A DNA stretch of 64,000 nt from Diphasiastrum complanatum (Eukaryota > Streptophyta > Lycopodiopsida > Lycopodiales > Lycopodiaceae): contig CM055097.1 in NCBI GenBank assembly GCA_029204225.1, positions 55,933,793 through 55,997,792 of the forward strand, read 5' to 3'. Shown here piece after piece: positions 1 through 12,185 of this stretch. Made by a program: the position numbers and the translations under genes. The first letter of the stretch is position 1. The number at the start of each line of letters is the position of its first letter. The notes under the pieces are model-generated. The model worked only from the letters and a program-made list of their open reading frames with translations, searched no databases and was not told where the DNA came from.

Positions 1-52
1 ATGCATACCAAACGATCCACTCAAAAAGTTTCACAAACTCCTTGAGGAGGAG
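1..52 (+). pseudogene. Tail of an LTR-element body with polypurine tract
   Basis: The last bases before the 53-910 LTR are purine rich (GAGGAGGAG), which is where a polypurine tract should lie. Frame 2 reads CIPNDPLKKFHKLLEEE, which resembles the loose C-terminal end of copia polyproteins (KFxxLL). The body of this element is outside the window. The call rests mainly on its position beside the LTR start. Confidence 0.4.
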
Positions 53-910
53 TGTGAAAAATTGTCAAAATCTATCTTGGATATTTTTTGTATTTCTAGT
101 TTGTGAGAAAATATCACATGTGTGGAGCATGTTCCCACATGTAGAAGAAGTAAAAAATGTTTAGTCATTTGGGACTTTAGGGGTTTCATAAAGATTTTGT
201 ATCATGGTTCTTGTGTAGAACTTTGATAGGGCAACCCAATTTTGGCTTAGAGGCAATGGTCAATTACACTTGATTTGTCATGATTTAGGCCCAAAATCAA
301 TGTGATATTACTCGAGGCTAGTTAGGTTGTATCACACTGTCAAGTTTAGGTTTGAGAGTGATGCACCCTATGTGGTGGAAAAAAGTCAAAGGGTCAATCA
401 TAAGATGAGAGGATGTGTTGGAAGGGTTCCAATCAAAAAGTGAGGGATGATTGCATTCACACATCCCAATAGATTAGAGGAGGCTATGTTTAAGGGGTTT
501 TATTTTTTATAGAATTAAGCTTGGATCTCCACGAGTTCTATATGTACTTCATTCCCTGTCATTAAGGTATGAGAGATCTATGTGAAGTTTTTGAGTCAAT
601 TGGGAGATTTGCCCAATTTTGCTTGTATTGCCCTTTCTCTCTCTAGATGAGCCCAAAAAGTGGTAATTTTCTCTCTCTACTCGAAGAGAGGAGCTTGTTT
701 GGACTTAGTTTAATTTACATTTATTCTTCTACACATGTGAAACACCTTTTGGTAATGAATTAATGCCATTTAGAATGGTCTCTTGTGCCTTAAATCTTAT
801 CCACTTGATTTTGGATTTCAATCAATAGGTGATCTATAGCTGCTACGAACCAAGCTTAGGAGATCAATTTCACACATTAGGGCCATTCCCAACATGTGTG
901 AATTTTCACA
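53..910 (+). repeat. LTR, 858 bp, TGTGAAAA...TTTTCACA
   Basis: The segment begins TGTGAAAA and ends TTTTCACA, a perfect inverted terminal pair with TG/CA ends, and has a purine tract directly upstream. I read it as the 3' LTR of an element that continues to the left. An inverted partial copy of its first ~200 bp is at 9,594-9,797, and a short direct piece (its ~752-800 part) recurs near 7,916-7,962. The flanks show no matching 5-bp duplication, so a solo LTR is less likely. Confidence 0.65.
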
Positions 911-1139
911 AATACTACTCAAATGTATTCATTTATTAAATTGGACCATGTTGCCCTCTCAAGGTCCATAATGAATTATTATCCACCCACGTTAGGGTTC
1001 AGATTCTCCACAAACTTCGAAGTCATTTGTACTAGAGTGATGTTAAGCCTTAAAAGTTTTAGAGTGTTTATCGAGAGGAGCCTTCTAGAGATCTATGACA
1101 ATATAAACACTTCAATGTATCATTTGAGATTGATCAAGC

Positions 1140-1573
1140 ATGATCACTAACTATGTCGAGTGATAAAGATCAATATTACACTGTTAGGCATCAAATTTGA
1201 GCTATCTCAATTGATAGGCACCCCAAATTTGAGCTGTCTGGATTTCTTTAAACTTGAAATTCCTTGATTTGATCAATTTGCGAGCAACCTTGAGTGGCAA
1301 GACCAAACTTAAAGTCTCTCAATTAATGGACATCAAACTTGAGATATTTTGAGTACTAAGGACCAATTCATTGATAGGGAGTCAAAATCGAGCAATCTAA
1401 ATGATACTCACTTGATATAGATTAACTTCGATCCCTTGATGAGCTATGGTGAGTGAGCTTTCTCAAGTGATAGACATTAAATCCTTGCTATCTGAATGTC
1501 CTAAACTCAAAATTCCTCTAATTTGATCACTCAATGGACAATCTTGAGTGATAACAGGCAAAATTGAGCTATC
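1140..1573 (+). repeat. Degenerate short tandem repeat, left part
   Basis: The motif CATCAAATTTGAGCTATCTC, followed by variants of AGTGATAgaca, recurs many times with heavy divergence. The same repeat resumes at 6,180 after the copia element, so the element interrupted one array. The period looks like roughly 40-45 bp with drift. No coding potential is visible. Bases 911-1,139 show nothing recognisable. Confidence 0.5.
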
Positions 1574-2283
1574 TGTGAAGAATTGCAAAAATGGCAAATC
1601 TAGCTTGATAAAAAAAAACCATGTAGAATAGTGTAAATTGTGTACACAAGTGGGTCCCACACATGTCGAGGCCATGATGCCACATGGGAAACCCCTCCTA
1701 ATGTAGTTTAGGTCAAGTCAAGAGAGTTGGTCATGTCTATTTGGTGGTCATCCCTACTTTATAGGACCTACACCTAAGTTTAAGAGTGAAAATTTGACCA
1801 ACTAGCTACCTACCAAGCATAAATCTAGGAAATAGACTAGGGTTTCATTTTAGGTCAAGGAGAGTGAGTTAACTTCCTTATTACCATGCTGGAAATCCAC
1901 CTAACTTCAAGAAGGAAGTCGAATTTGCTATGTATTCCCTCTCTCCATAGTGAGAAAAAAGAAATTTTTGGAGCTCATTGGCAATCTCAAGCTAGTTCAC
2001 TTGTACATTGAGTTTTTGTGATCCAAATGAAACCAAATCAATTTCTACTTGTTTCTCAGGTTGAAGGCTGTACTACAGCCTGTATTCACACGTGTGGGCT
2101 CAGATTTCTCAATGTTTATCCAATGCTTTTTGATTGTTAATGCTTGTTGTTTGTCATAATTGCCAATCTAGATTCAACTATTTTTGTGTCTAGTTTTTTG
2201 ATAGATTGTTAAGCAAGCATCCAATCACCTCTTGTGGATCTTTTGTTGATCCATTTATGGTCTTAAAGTACAGTACTTTCACA
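1574..2283 (+). repeat. 5' LTR of the copia element
   Basis: It begins TGTGAAGAATTGC and ends TTTCACA just before the primer site. It matches 5,477-6,179 almost base for base, with small indels. A truncated, inverted relative is at 18,507-18,930, so the family has several copies. Confidence 0.9.
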
Positions 2284-2296
2284 TGGGTATCAGAGC
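2284..2296 (+). other. Primer binding site, tRNA-iMet type
   Basis: TGGGTATCAGAGC directly follows the LTR. It is one inserted base away from TGGTATCAGAGC, the usual plant copia site complementary to the 3' end of initiator tRNA-Met. Confidence 0.8.
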
Positions 2297-3098
2297 CAAG
2301 TACAATGAGCATAAGACATTGATCTAATGCAAATCCATTTTAGCAAGTTTTGGTGCTAAAAACTATGTATTGAGAGGGCAAGCTAGAATCTTGATTTTGA
2401 GTGAGGAGATTTGATCCCAAAACTTGGTAGGGGTCCAAAATCCGTACTGTCCACATGTGTGGGCACCTCTGAACCTGAATTTAATGCATGGTATTCATTT
2501 GATCCAAAAAATTCAATTTGTGAGCTGTTGGTGTAATTTTTGGAGGAGATCCTAGGATATCTACCAAGTTCATTTGCCATTGATTAGATTCTGAATTTGT
2601 TTCATGGAATCTAATTAATCTAGGCTGAGTTCAAGTACCTATTAAGGTTATAAAAACAGGTCTTGAAAGTACACCAAGAAGGAAGAAAGAGATTAAGCCC
2701 ATTTTTTTGTCCAAAAATAGCCAAAATTGGCAAGATTTGATTAGTAAGTAGATTCTCATATCATCTTATCTTCATTCCAACTTTGTGAGGGAGTGCTAGA
2801 ACTGAGATTATAAGTCCCATTTGTTGGATTAGAAATCTAATTTGAGTGAAAAACTACAAGACGAGAGACCTTAGTGAGTTTCTAGAGACAATCAAATCCA
2901 TTTCTTGGCCAGATTTGTTTGAAAGTAGTTTCTCACTTCATCTTATCTTCATTCAGCTTTCGTGAGGGAGTGATAGAACTGTGATTATAAGTCCATTTGT
3001 TGATTAGAAATCAAATTTGAGTGAAACACTGCAAGTGTGAGAACTTTGTGAGTTTCAAGTCAATCAATTTATTTCTTGTTTGTAGAAGTCACTGGTAA

Positions 3099-3960
3099 GA
3101 TGGGATCTGCTGGAGCATACCTTCTAGGAAGCTAGTGAGAGGTTGAATTCTACAAATTATGCTATTTGGAAGGTTAGAATGGAGTCACTCTTGGTGCTCC
3201 AAGACCATTTATGAGTTCCTAGATTGAGATAGAAGATGAACCTCCTAGGTGCACAGGAGTTAGCTAGATACAAAGAAGAGATCTAGGCTTGCACTTCATT
3301 GTGTGAAGATGAATGTGAGCAATGATTTGTTGAGAGAAGTATCGGCTTGTACCTAATGCTAAAGAGGCTTGGGAGTCTTTAACATCAATCTATGAGGTCT
3401 AGCAACACTTCTAGAGTTCTTATGCTTAGAAATCAAATTTTGCAAAGCATGAGGAGAAGTGAGGAGAGTGCACAGGATTATGTACTCAGAATCAAGTCTC
3501 TAAATAGGGAGTTGGCTTCCACTTGGAGAGAAGATTCATGATGAAGACGCTTGTACAAATTGTCCTCTAATGGTCTAGGAGATGACTTTGCAAATTTGGT
3601 CCAAAGTTTTGCCATCCAAGACACTTTGCAAACTATAGAAAAACTTCATAGATGTATTAGTGGCTGAAGAGTGCTAGGATGCTCCATGCAAATCTAGGAT
3701 GAGTTCCTTGTCGTTGCAGGATGGTGATGAGAAAGCCAATTTCTCATTCAAGGTCAAAAAGAAGACCAATGGAAAGAAGAAGCATCAAAGGAGGCCAAAG
3801 AAGAGGATGATGCATCAAGCTCAAAGGACAAGTCAAAGCAGAAATGCTTCTTTTGTGGAAGGAAGGGGCATTATGCATCTGAATGCTACAAGAGGCTAAG
3901 AGCACAAGTGGAGGAGGACAAACAAGGAAACCTTGCAAGGAGGAGGAGGAGGATGAAGTA
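3099..3960 (+). pseudogene. copia gag remnant with zinc knuckle
   Basis: An ATG at 3,099 opens a broken frame. Recognisable pieces are LNSTNYAIWKVRMESLLVL (copia gag start), a helical stretch AQDYVLRIKSLNRELAS, and a CX2CX4HX4C zinc knuckle CFFCGRKGHYASEC at 3,845-3,886. Gag packages the element RNA in virus-like particles and the knuckle binds RNA. Several frameshifts and stops separate these parts, so no full protein is made. The frame changes again just after the knuckle before entering the protease ORF. Confidence 0.75.
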
Positions 3961-4389
3961 GATGTATTCTTGATGGCATCTATATCCTCACCAACAAGCA
4001 ATAGCAATTCAAGAGACAATTGGTGGATCGACAGTGGGGCTAGCTCCCACATGTCTTGTGAAAAGGACTTTTTCTCAACCCCTTACACTCTTTCAATGAT
4101 GCTAAAAAGTTTGTCTCTTACTGCAAATGATGAAGAGTGTAGGATAGATGGTGTTGGCACCATCTCTTTGTATCTAGAATCCTCAAAATGCATGGATCTA
4201 GAAAATGTCCTTTATGTACCATCAATCACCAAGAATATGCTTAGTGTTGGTCTACTCTTAGAAAGTGGTTTGGATGTCCACTTTAAGCATGGTGTTTGCT
4301 TCATCTTGAAGAATGATGTTTGCATTGCAAAGGGATTTAGACATGGAAGATTGTTTAAGTTGGAAGCTAGTGTTGCTTTTGAAGAATGA
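3883..4389 (+). pseudogene. copia aspartic protease domain, ORF 168 codons
   Basis: An acidic linker is followed by NWWIDSGASSHMSCEKDFF, where DSGASSHM holds the catalytic Asp of copia proteases. Further on, VLYVPSITKNMLSVGLLLESG matches the conserved end of the domain. The frame ends at GRLFKLEA, where a complete element would continue into the GAG-pre-integrase region. That region is missing, so the polyprotein stops after the protease. Confidence 0.8.
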
Positions 4390-5476
4390 GCTTGGCAAAG
4401 GAGGAGATCACTCAAGAGGAGATCTTGGCAAAGTGTGATCTTGCTTGCATTGAGGAGGAGCATCAAAAGGAGGAAGATCTTGAGGATCAGCCTCAAAGCA
4501 TGAGAGTTCCAAGGGAGTCCTCAATGACAATGTCCGAGTAATCAAATTGCATGCAAATTGTCCATTCAAGTGTGCATCTTGCAAGGGTGGTGAGCATTGG
4601 AGAGTCTACTATCTTCGAATACTTTTTGGAAAGTATTAGTAGACATGAGGTGACTTGTTTCTTACCTTTAAGATTCATGGTGTTTATTGCTTTGAATGAC
4701 AAGACAATGAAATGGGATGCTTTGAAATCTACATTTGTTGTTGATAAAGCAATTTCATTGGATAACTATTTTTGTAATAGTTTGAATAGTGTCATAAAGA
4801 TGAAACATCAATTGTATTGGAAATCTTTGGGTCCACATGCTTTGAGCATGATCATTCCAATGTAAGGACCAAAGATTATCCTATTTCAATGATAGGAATA
4901 ATGGTAGTGTTTTGCTCTTCAAGTAGAGATTGTAGAATCTACTTGTTTTTAGCCCAAAGAATTTGTCAATGGTGGAAATGTGATCTTTCAAGAGAGGAAG
5001 ATTTGTAAACTTGAAGAAGCACCTTTGGATCAACACCTTATTCAATTCATTGATGGTTTGGAGTCAAGTCAAGTGGAGGAGCAAGCTCAAGACCCGAGGA
5101 CTCCAAGAAGAATCTTGAGTATAAAGATGGAGCCATCTAGGCTCAATCATATGGATCAAGCAAGACAAGTTGTCTTTGGCAACATTATTTATGCACTTAA
5201 TATTTTCATTGATGTATCTTCAAGTGCACAAAATGCCTTGGAATCCATGGCTTGGCATGATGTTTAGTTTTGAAGTGTCCTACATGTATATAGACACATT
5301 TATGGAACATCTTGTAAGGGATCCTCTAAGAGGTGGTGAAATATCCTTCATGGACATCATTCTCTATTGGAGTCTCAAAGTTCCTTGTTTGTAGCTGAAT
5401 TTTTTAGACACTTCTAAAAGCTTTCATTCATCTATCAAGAGAGTTGTAAGTAGATCAAGCTAAATTTGAGGAGGAG
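4390..5476 (+). other. Internal copia segment without recognisable pol
   Basis: About 1.1 kb between the protease and the 3' LTR. Six-frame reading shows short frames only, and none carries integrase, RT or RNase H motifs. It may be pol decayed beyond recognition or unrelated captured sequence. The purine tract GAGGAG at its end (to 5,476) primes plus-strand synthesis in this class. Confidence 0.5.
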
Positions 5477-6179
5477 TGTGAAGAATTGCCAAAAATTGGC
5501 AAATCTAGCTTGATAAAAAAAACCATGTAGAATAGTGTAAATTGTGTACACAAGTGGGTCCCACACATGTGAGGCCATGATGCCACATGAGAAACCCATC
5601 CTAATGTAGGTTAGGTCAAGTCAAGAGAGTTGGTCATGTCTATTTGGTGGTCATCCCTACTTTATAGGACCTACACCTAAGTTTAAGGTGAAAATTTGAC
5701 CAATTAGCTACCTACCAAGCATAACTCTAGGAAATAGACTAGGGTTTCATTTTAGGTCAAGGAGAGTGAGTTAACTTCCTCATTACATGCTGGAAATCCA
5801 CCTAACTTCAAGAAGGAAGTCGAATTTGCTATGTATTCCCTCTCTCCATAGTGAGAAAAAAGAAAATTTTTGGAGCTCATTGGCAATCTCAAGCTAGTTC
5901 ACTATGTACATTGAGTTTTTGTGATCCAAATGAAACCAAATCAATTTCTACTTGTTTCTTAGGTTGAAGGCCGTACTACATCCTGTATTACACACGTGTG
6001 GGCTCGGATTTCAATGTTTATCAATGCTTTTGATTGTTAATGCTTGTTGTTTGTCAAATTGCCAATCTAGATCAACTTTTTTGTGTCTAGTTTTTTGATA
6101 GATTGTTAAGCAAGCATCCAATCACTCTTGTGGATCTTTTGTTGATCCATTTATGGTCTTAAAGTATAGTACTTTCACA
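5477..6179 (+). repeat. 3' LTR of the copia element
   Basis: Direct copy of 1,574-2,283, from TGTGAAGAATTGCC to TTTCACA, followed by the right copy of the CTATC target duplication. The differences from the 5' LTR are mostly 1-2 bp indels and a few substitutions. Confidence 0.9.
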
Positions 6180-6720
6180 CTATCTAAAATGACATACATC
6201 AAATTTGAGATATCTTGTGTGATAAGAATCAATTGCATCAACAAGGGGGAACTTTGAGCTATCTAAATGTGCTAAACTCTATATTGGTCGATTTTGATCA
6301 CTCAACGAGCTATGTTGAGTCGTGAAGATGATGTTAGGCATGAAAACTCATAGCTCAAGTGATAGACATTAAAATGATTCCTCTAGATCATTCAATGGAC
6401 AGTTTTGAGCGATAAGTGCAAAATCATGCTATGGATTTGAATGTACTAAATCCAAGCAATCTGAATGTACTAGACTCGTGATTGGTTGATTCAATCATAC
6501 AATAAGCATGTTGAGTGATAATGACCAAATCACATATTAATTATCAAATTTGAGCTATTTGAATACCCTTTCTCTAATTTGATCACACTCAATGTGCAAT
6601 CTCAAGTGATAAGGACTAAAATTGAACTATCTCGCATGATATACATCAAATTTGAGCCATCTCATGTGATAGAGATCAATTATGTCAATAATGGATTGAA
6701 ACTTGAGCTATTGGTCAGTT
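6180..6720 (+). repeat. Degenerate short tandem repeat, right part
   Basis: It continues the array seen before 1,573 with the same core (CATCAAATTTGAG, GAGCTATCT, AGTGATA). The split copies on both sides of the copia element show that the repeat is older than the insertion. Confidence 0.5.
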
Positions 6721-6839
6721 TTGAACTCTTTTATTACTTGGAAGTCTCCTCTTCAACATCATATAAAAATGAAAGTTTGACTAGAATCTAGCACATGTTT
6801 GCTTCTTGAATATAAGATGAAGTAATGTATTTGAGTAAC

Positions 6840-7075
6840 CTCAATCAATATGCAATGAAAATTCTAAAATTTAATGCCATGAATATACCCGGTGAGAACA
6901 CTCCTGAATTTGAAGCCTATAGTGAACTTAGGCAAGAATTCAATGAGGTTTTTCTAGATCTTCTTGTAGGTTTACCACCTGATAGGTCTGTAGATCACAA
7001 GATTGACCTTATACCTAGGTCAATTCCGATTGCACATGAAAAAATGTACATAAAAGCTCCATCTCGTTGGCTAGG
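6840..7075 (+). pseudogene. Ty3/gypsy RT entry fragment
   Basis: The frame reads EFNEVFLDLLVGLPPDRSVD and then HKIDLIPRSIPI. This is the stretch before the gypsy reverse transcriptase palm (usual form: FxDVFPxxLPxGLPPxRxVDHxIxL). Nothing of the catalytic RT follows. From 7,110 to 7,915 I see no gene or recognisable repeat. Confidence 0.7.
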
Positions 7076-7915
7076 AATTAGAATATGCTCCCATCTTTTA
7101 GTTACGGATTAGGTAGCGACAAGGGGGTTGCATAGTACTGGATGTAGCATTAACCCTATATGTGAAGCCCCCTATGTGGCGAGGCATACAAGGGAGCTAC
7201 TGTATTGTGCTCCCCCTTCTGCTATTGAAAGCATCTATCAATAGGGGACCAAAATTTTGGTCGCTTATATGTCATTTTGGAAGTATACATGATTATGCAA
7301 CCTATATTTATACAATTACACAATACTGAATGTATCATGTGCTGCATACATGTCCTCATGTGACTAGTCAATAGATGTATTATTCGACCCTAATGCAACT
7401 ATTTTTTATTGATTTGAAAAACCTTTCATTCCTATACAAAATTAGGTTGTTGGAGGGAGGGGCTACCCAAGCCCTATAGCATACAATAATCGCTATATCA
7501 GACTTTCAAAAAACTTTCAGAATAAAATTATCCATAAATTAGCAAGAAATCAAAGTGTACACCACAAATGGTTGGATGGGTTCAGTCATTTTTTAATCTC
7601 ATTTTGTTTGATTAAATAGGATTCTATCATAACAAACTCAAATTTCCTACATTGTGCAAAATTTTGAAACCCATGAACAACAAATCAAAATGCTAGAAAT
7701 TCTAATTGCACACGGTTACATTTGAACTAAAACTACTATGTTTGCATTATCTATAGTGTTTATTTAGTAATTAGCATTCGAGTACACAATTACGATAGTG
7801 ACAATTGCATATCACTGGATCAATATCATGTGTCATCAACATCATGATAGATCACCACAATTTTAAGTGAAATCAATAACCTATAAAAAGAGCTATATAG
7901 CTACAAGATTCATAT

Positions 7916-7962
7916 TTTGGTAATGAATGAATGCATGTAGAATGGTCTCTTTGCCTTAAATT
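7916..7962 (+). repeat. Short LTR fragment, family of 53-910
   Basis: TTTGGTAATGAATGAATGC and AGAATGGTCTCT match bases ~752-800 of the first LTR in the same orientation. The match is too short to define an element. Confidence 0.45.
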
Positions 7963-8268
7963 TTCATGACAATCTAGACCTAAAGAGTGTTGATTGCATC
8001 TCTCATGCTATCTCGGATCGAGGGTTCATTATCATATGGATTGGACCAGATCTGGTACTATACAAAATTCAATGCTCAGACACGTGTGAAGGATAGCCAA
8101 ATTCAGTTTGGTAGTTCTCTTCCAAGTTCGATCCAAATTTGGTGCTAGATAGCATGTTTGATAGCTAGTTTTGTCTAGTTTTTGTAGCTATTTGTTTCAA
8201 TTCATTTGGTAGAGCCAATCAAAAGTTATAAGCTTTTAAAGAGGGTTAGGTAGGGCATCTAGTAGGTC

Positions 8269-8484
8269 ATTGTAGTGCAGGCATTCCAAAGGGAGCCAGG
8301 AACCACGACTTAGCTTCTCAGCCTTCAACTCTTGCCGTCGAAACCCACTTGACATACAAGCAGCCAACTCGCCAATGACGATTACACTTAAGCAACTTGA
8401 AGTTCCGAAACCAACGTTGAGATCCAACTTGGCGCCATGCTAGATTGGGGGTTCCGATGTGGGTGACTTCCCTCCAGGCAAGTC
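8269..8484 (-). repeat. LTR fragment, family of 14,094
   Basis: It matches 14,094-14,309 at roughly 90% in the same orientation, starting at the same edge (TGTAG on the plus strand, i.e. CTACA at the LTR end on minus). It may be the 3' LTR of a minus-strand element whose 5' LTR and primer site are near 14,094. The match stops abruptly at 8,484. Confidence 0.55.
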
Positions 8485-9197
8485 GCGGCTCCCGAGACCC
8501 ATGTCCGGGAGCCAGACTGATTCAGCCAGGCTTAATCACCAAAATAAAAACTAAGTCCTAAAAAGCGTGCTTTTTCAGAAAGCACTATATTCTAGGACAA
8601 AGGGGGTGCGCCCGAATCACACCAAAACTATAGGGGGAGTCCGGTAGACAGAAACTTGGGTAGCTCAACCAGCGCCAGGAATCCAGTCGCCAGGTCTCAG
8701 CCCCCTCTACCAGCACGAGCCAGGCTCAATGCCCAACACGTGTTGGTGGCCCCGAGACCAGTCAGTCTATGTATGTATGTATGTATCCTCTTCCAAATTT
8801 AATAAAGTTGATCCTTGGGGATGATTACCATTTCGGTTTCGCCTTTGGGATTGGTCCAAGTGGAAGGACTCTTACTACAACCTTTTTGCGTCGTCGGTGT
8901 CCAAGGGTCCACGTCACCGACGTGTGGCTCGCCGCTATGCCAATTGGTCAGTTTGGCAACCACTATGCCTTGGGTTTCATGTGTGGCTTGTCTTTGTCTT
9001 TGTTTACCTTTTGGGGACGGATTCTGAGTTGGTTTTTGGGTTGGTTGGAATTCCAGTTTCCTTAAGTCTGAATGGTTAAGCTTGTTACGTTTCTAAGTTG
9101 GCTTTTACGTAAGTGCATGATGGATGAATGTTAGACTTAAGCGCGTGTTGGAAAAACCACTCAAGTCCCAGCGCCCTTTGAGACCCAACGCAACATG

Positions 9198-9490
9198 TGG
9201 TATCAAAGCCGACTAGCCAATCAGCTACGCAAGTCTCACAGGGATGACAACTTTTTGGGATTTGTCAGGACAACGTTGTGCAAGGTGCTACCCACAGTGT
9301 AAGCACGGGTGCGTCCACGGTCGGGGTGGTCAGCAAAACGGAGGACTTGATGAGGCAAGATGTTGTCGTTGAGGTGTAAGCACGGTCAGTTCCCGCGGTT
9401 CGGGCCTGGCGCCGTCTGCACGTAGGACAGATGAGGCAATGTGCTGCCATTAAGTTGGTGAAAGCATGGTCTGTGTTTGTATCCATGAAA
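9198..9490 (+). repeat. Primer site and leader of an LTR element, plus orientation
   Basis: TGGTATCAAAGCC at 9,198 resembles the initiator-Met primer site. The ~290 bp after it are repeated inverted at 13,800-14,091 and in part directly at 14,540-14,660 (shared GTGCGTCCACGG and GGACTTGATGAG). The sequence before it (8,485-9,197) may be LTR. It holds only short GC-rich frames that look non-coding. Confidence 0.5.
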
Positions 9491-9593
9491 TTAATGTATC
9501 ATAGTGATAAGTGATGAACTTCAAAAATTTCTTAGCACTATGAGTTGTGGGTTGTCATTGATCGTTTTAGTATAGTTTTTTTTTTTCCTTCAC

Positions 9594-9797
9594 GACAAAA
9601 CATGTGTACTTGAATTGGCCCTATCAAAGTTCTACACCAAGATGCTTGATAGAAAATCTTTATGATACCCCTAAAGTCAACATGACTAAACTATTTTTAC
9701 TTTTTCTACATGTGGGAACATGCTCCACACATGTGATATTTTCTTACAAACTAGAAACACAAAAAATATCCAAGATAGATTTTGACAATTTTTCACA
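9594..9797 (-). repeat. Inverted partial LTR, family of 53-910
   Basis: The reverse complement of roughly 53-260, with the TGTGAAAA terminus at 9,797 on the minus strand. The rest of the LTR is missing. From 9,800 to 11,390 I found no gene, tRNA or named repeat. Confidence 0.7.
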
Positions 9798-11386
9798 GTA
9801 TTATTATAGGGCTCCAAATAAGGCCCCATCGATGCAATTTTTGAATGTGTTGGTCTCCTCTATTCATAAAGCCTTGCCCTTTATGTAGGGAAATATAGAA
9901 AAACAACATATAGTAAAACTTAAAATTAATGTAGGTGTTGTAATGAATACCGGTCCTCCAATAATTGCAAATTTGTGAAAACTTCATTTTCATCTTTTTG
10001 AAAATCTCAAGTTCTTCAACTCATTTGGTGTCTAAACGAGTACATATTTAAAAAATAAATACTAAATAGTAAAGTTTGGATCATCAACGACTAGGGTGAT
10101 ACGACTTATGATTGAAAGGTCATAGCAAGTGTCCATACAAGGTCTTATGTTGCATTTGCAAACATGAAGAATGTATTATGCTCCATGATTGAGGGTGTAG
10201 GTGATGCCCCACCCTCATCCAATGGTCGAGAGTGTTTCATGATGGTGACGACATCATGATGTCATCTCACAAGTATCCTTGTCCATTGCATGATGACATC
10301 CCCCTTAGTCACAATTCACAATTCACAATACACTCCTTTGTGCAAACATTTCAATGGTCTCTTAGGTGGCCTCATCAATAGTCCTAGCACCTCCTTAAAA
10401 AAAATATTGTATTTGGTGTTGTCATCTACTATAGTGCAATTTTCCTAAAAAACATCAAATGTTAAAAAAGGGAATTGGCTGGAATCAAATGCTAGAAAAG
10501 CATCATAAGGCCCAATAACATTATATAGCAGGCTAACATGGAATATATGTTTGCCTTTAGTAATAATAGCATTGTGATTAAAGATGTGATGAGAATATCC
10601 AAACCTCAAATTAAGAGCACGGTTGTTGTCAAACAAACTCTACATACCTATGATTACTAGTATTCTACTACAGATTGTTTATGACTGTTGATGTTTCTAA
10701 AATCACATAAAAGAAGAACACAATTTGACAGGAGTATCATCAAGAAGTATTTGAAAGCCTAGTCATGTTGGTTCATACATAAAAAAGAGAAAATATATGT
10801 GGCAAGTGTGGATAATCCAGGCATATCTTTCTTCATGTTGAGATAATAAAAGGGAGCTTGAGACAAGGAAAAAATTGTGATCCAAAATTGCTTGCTAGAG
10901 GTGAAAACAATGCATCTAACAAAAGTTTTGAGTATCGATATGCACATAGTACCATAGTGGTGAATAAGTTTATCAACAATGGAATAAAAAATTAGTTGGA
11001 CATAAAATCATAAGGGAATTTTCTCTATCAATGCTAGAGTTTATCTAGATAGACAAGATATAATAATAATCTATGTAGACAAAAAAGTTAAAAGAACCAA
11101 GAAATATATAAAAGTAGTGTTCACGCCAACCCAATATATGTGTTTGAGGGTTGACGAGATGTCCAAGCTCAACATATTGGGGATATTGTGGTCTTAGAAG
11201 GCATCCACTCTTGAGAGCAAAAAAAAAAAAAGTCTTTGTGGCCCCATTGGCATATACTATTGAAGTTTAACTATTTGTTACCCTTATTTTACCACATGTC
11301 CAGCAGATCTACTATTGCTAAGAGTGCTATAGGCAAGTAAAAAGGAAGGACCGGCTCTATTGTAATAGCAAGGTTGGGAATCGATT

Positions 11387-11390
<4 letters not shown>

Positions 11391-11442
<52 letters not shown>
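11391..11442 (+). repeat. (CT)n microsatellite
   Basis: About 52 bp of uninterrupted CT repeat. It is one of several TC/GA tracts in the window and has no LINE sequence visible beside it. Confidence 0.95.
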
Positions 11443-11446
<4 letters not shown>

Positions 11447-11493
11447 GATTTTTTCTTTATAAAGTACACCATAGTCCTTCTGGAAAATTCATC

Positions 11494-12185
11494 AATAAAA
11501 GTTATAATAATAATAAAATAGCTTAAACTTAGATTTAGAACTTATACTTAGGAAACTTAAGATTAGAAATATTTTATCTTAAGTTTTCCTAAGTTAAGAA
11601 ATTTGAAGTTCTAAATCCTAAGTTAGAAGTTCTTGAAAGGCTAGAAACAGATTAGTCTCATAAGTTAGTAGACACTTATGGAAGACCCTCCTTGCCATAA
11701 AAGGAGAGGTATTTGCATTGTAACCAACACTTTTGAGATTAAGCTATCTTGCTCTCTATTTTGGAGAATTATCATTCTATGTCATTTGTGTTCCCTTTGG
11801 AAAGGTGCATAGCTTGAGGGAAGGTGCTTAGGCCTCCTCTTGCCTCCTTTTCATCAGTTTATTGTGGCATGTTCTTTATTGCTTATTTATTTAATATTAG
11901 CCGCAATATCATTTTAATAGTCTTTGGGTGTTAAGTAGAATTTAGATTAATCACCTTGCTAGTTGGGTAAGCCTTAGCAAGGGTTTCTATTTTGTCACCT
12001 TAGATAGTTTCATTTCCGTTTTGAGCACTATATGGGTAAGCCTTAGTGCTTCCGTCATTACTTCTTATTTTCTCATTTCTGTTAGAAACTTGGTAGAAAC
12101 TTAAAAAGTGGACGAATCTCTACATTCCTATACTACACCTGTAGGTAGATCTAGCCACCGCACACACTAGAAATACTTCCAACAT
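11494..12185 (+). repeat. LTR arm 1, plus orientation, 5'-truncated
   Basis: Roughly 690 bp that recur inverted at 12,268-12,938 at about 93% identity. It ends ...CTAGAAATACTTCCAACA and is followed without a gap by TGGCGCCGTTGCCGGGGA, the tRNA-Asp primer site of plant Tat/Ogre-type gypsy elements. That junction identifies the segment as an LTR end. Its left end, near 11,494, lacks the part present in arm 2. Confidence 0.8.

Larger units (their letters stand above)
1574..6179 (+). mobile_element. Non-autonomous Ty1/copia retrotransposon, 4.6 kb
   Basis: Two direct LTRs (1,574-2,283 and 5,477-6,179) flank an internal region that starts with an initiator-Met primer site and ends with the purine tract GAGGAGGAG. 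The 5 bp on either side are both CTATC, a clean target duplication, so this is one insertion. Inside are a decayed gag with a zinc knuckle and a copia protease domain. I see no integrase, reverse transcriptase or RNase H. About 1.1 kb of unrecognised sequence lies between the protease and the 3' LTR. It must have moved using proteins supplied in trans, or lost its pol by deletion after insertion. Confidence 0.9.
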
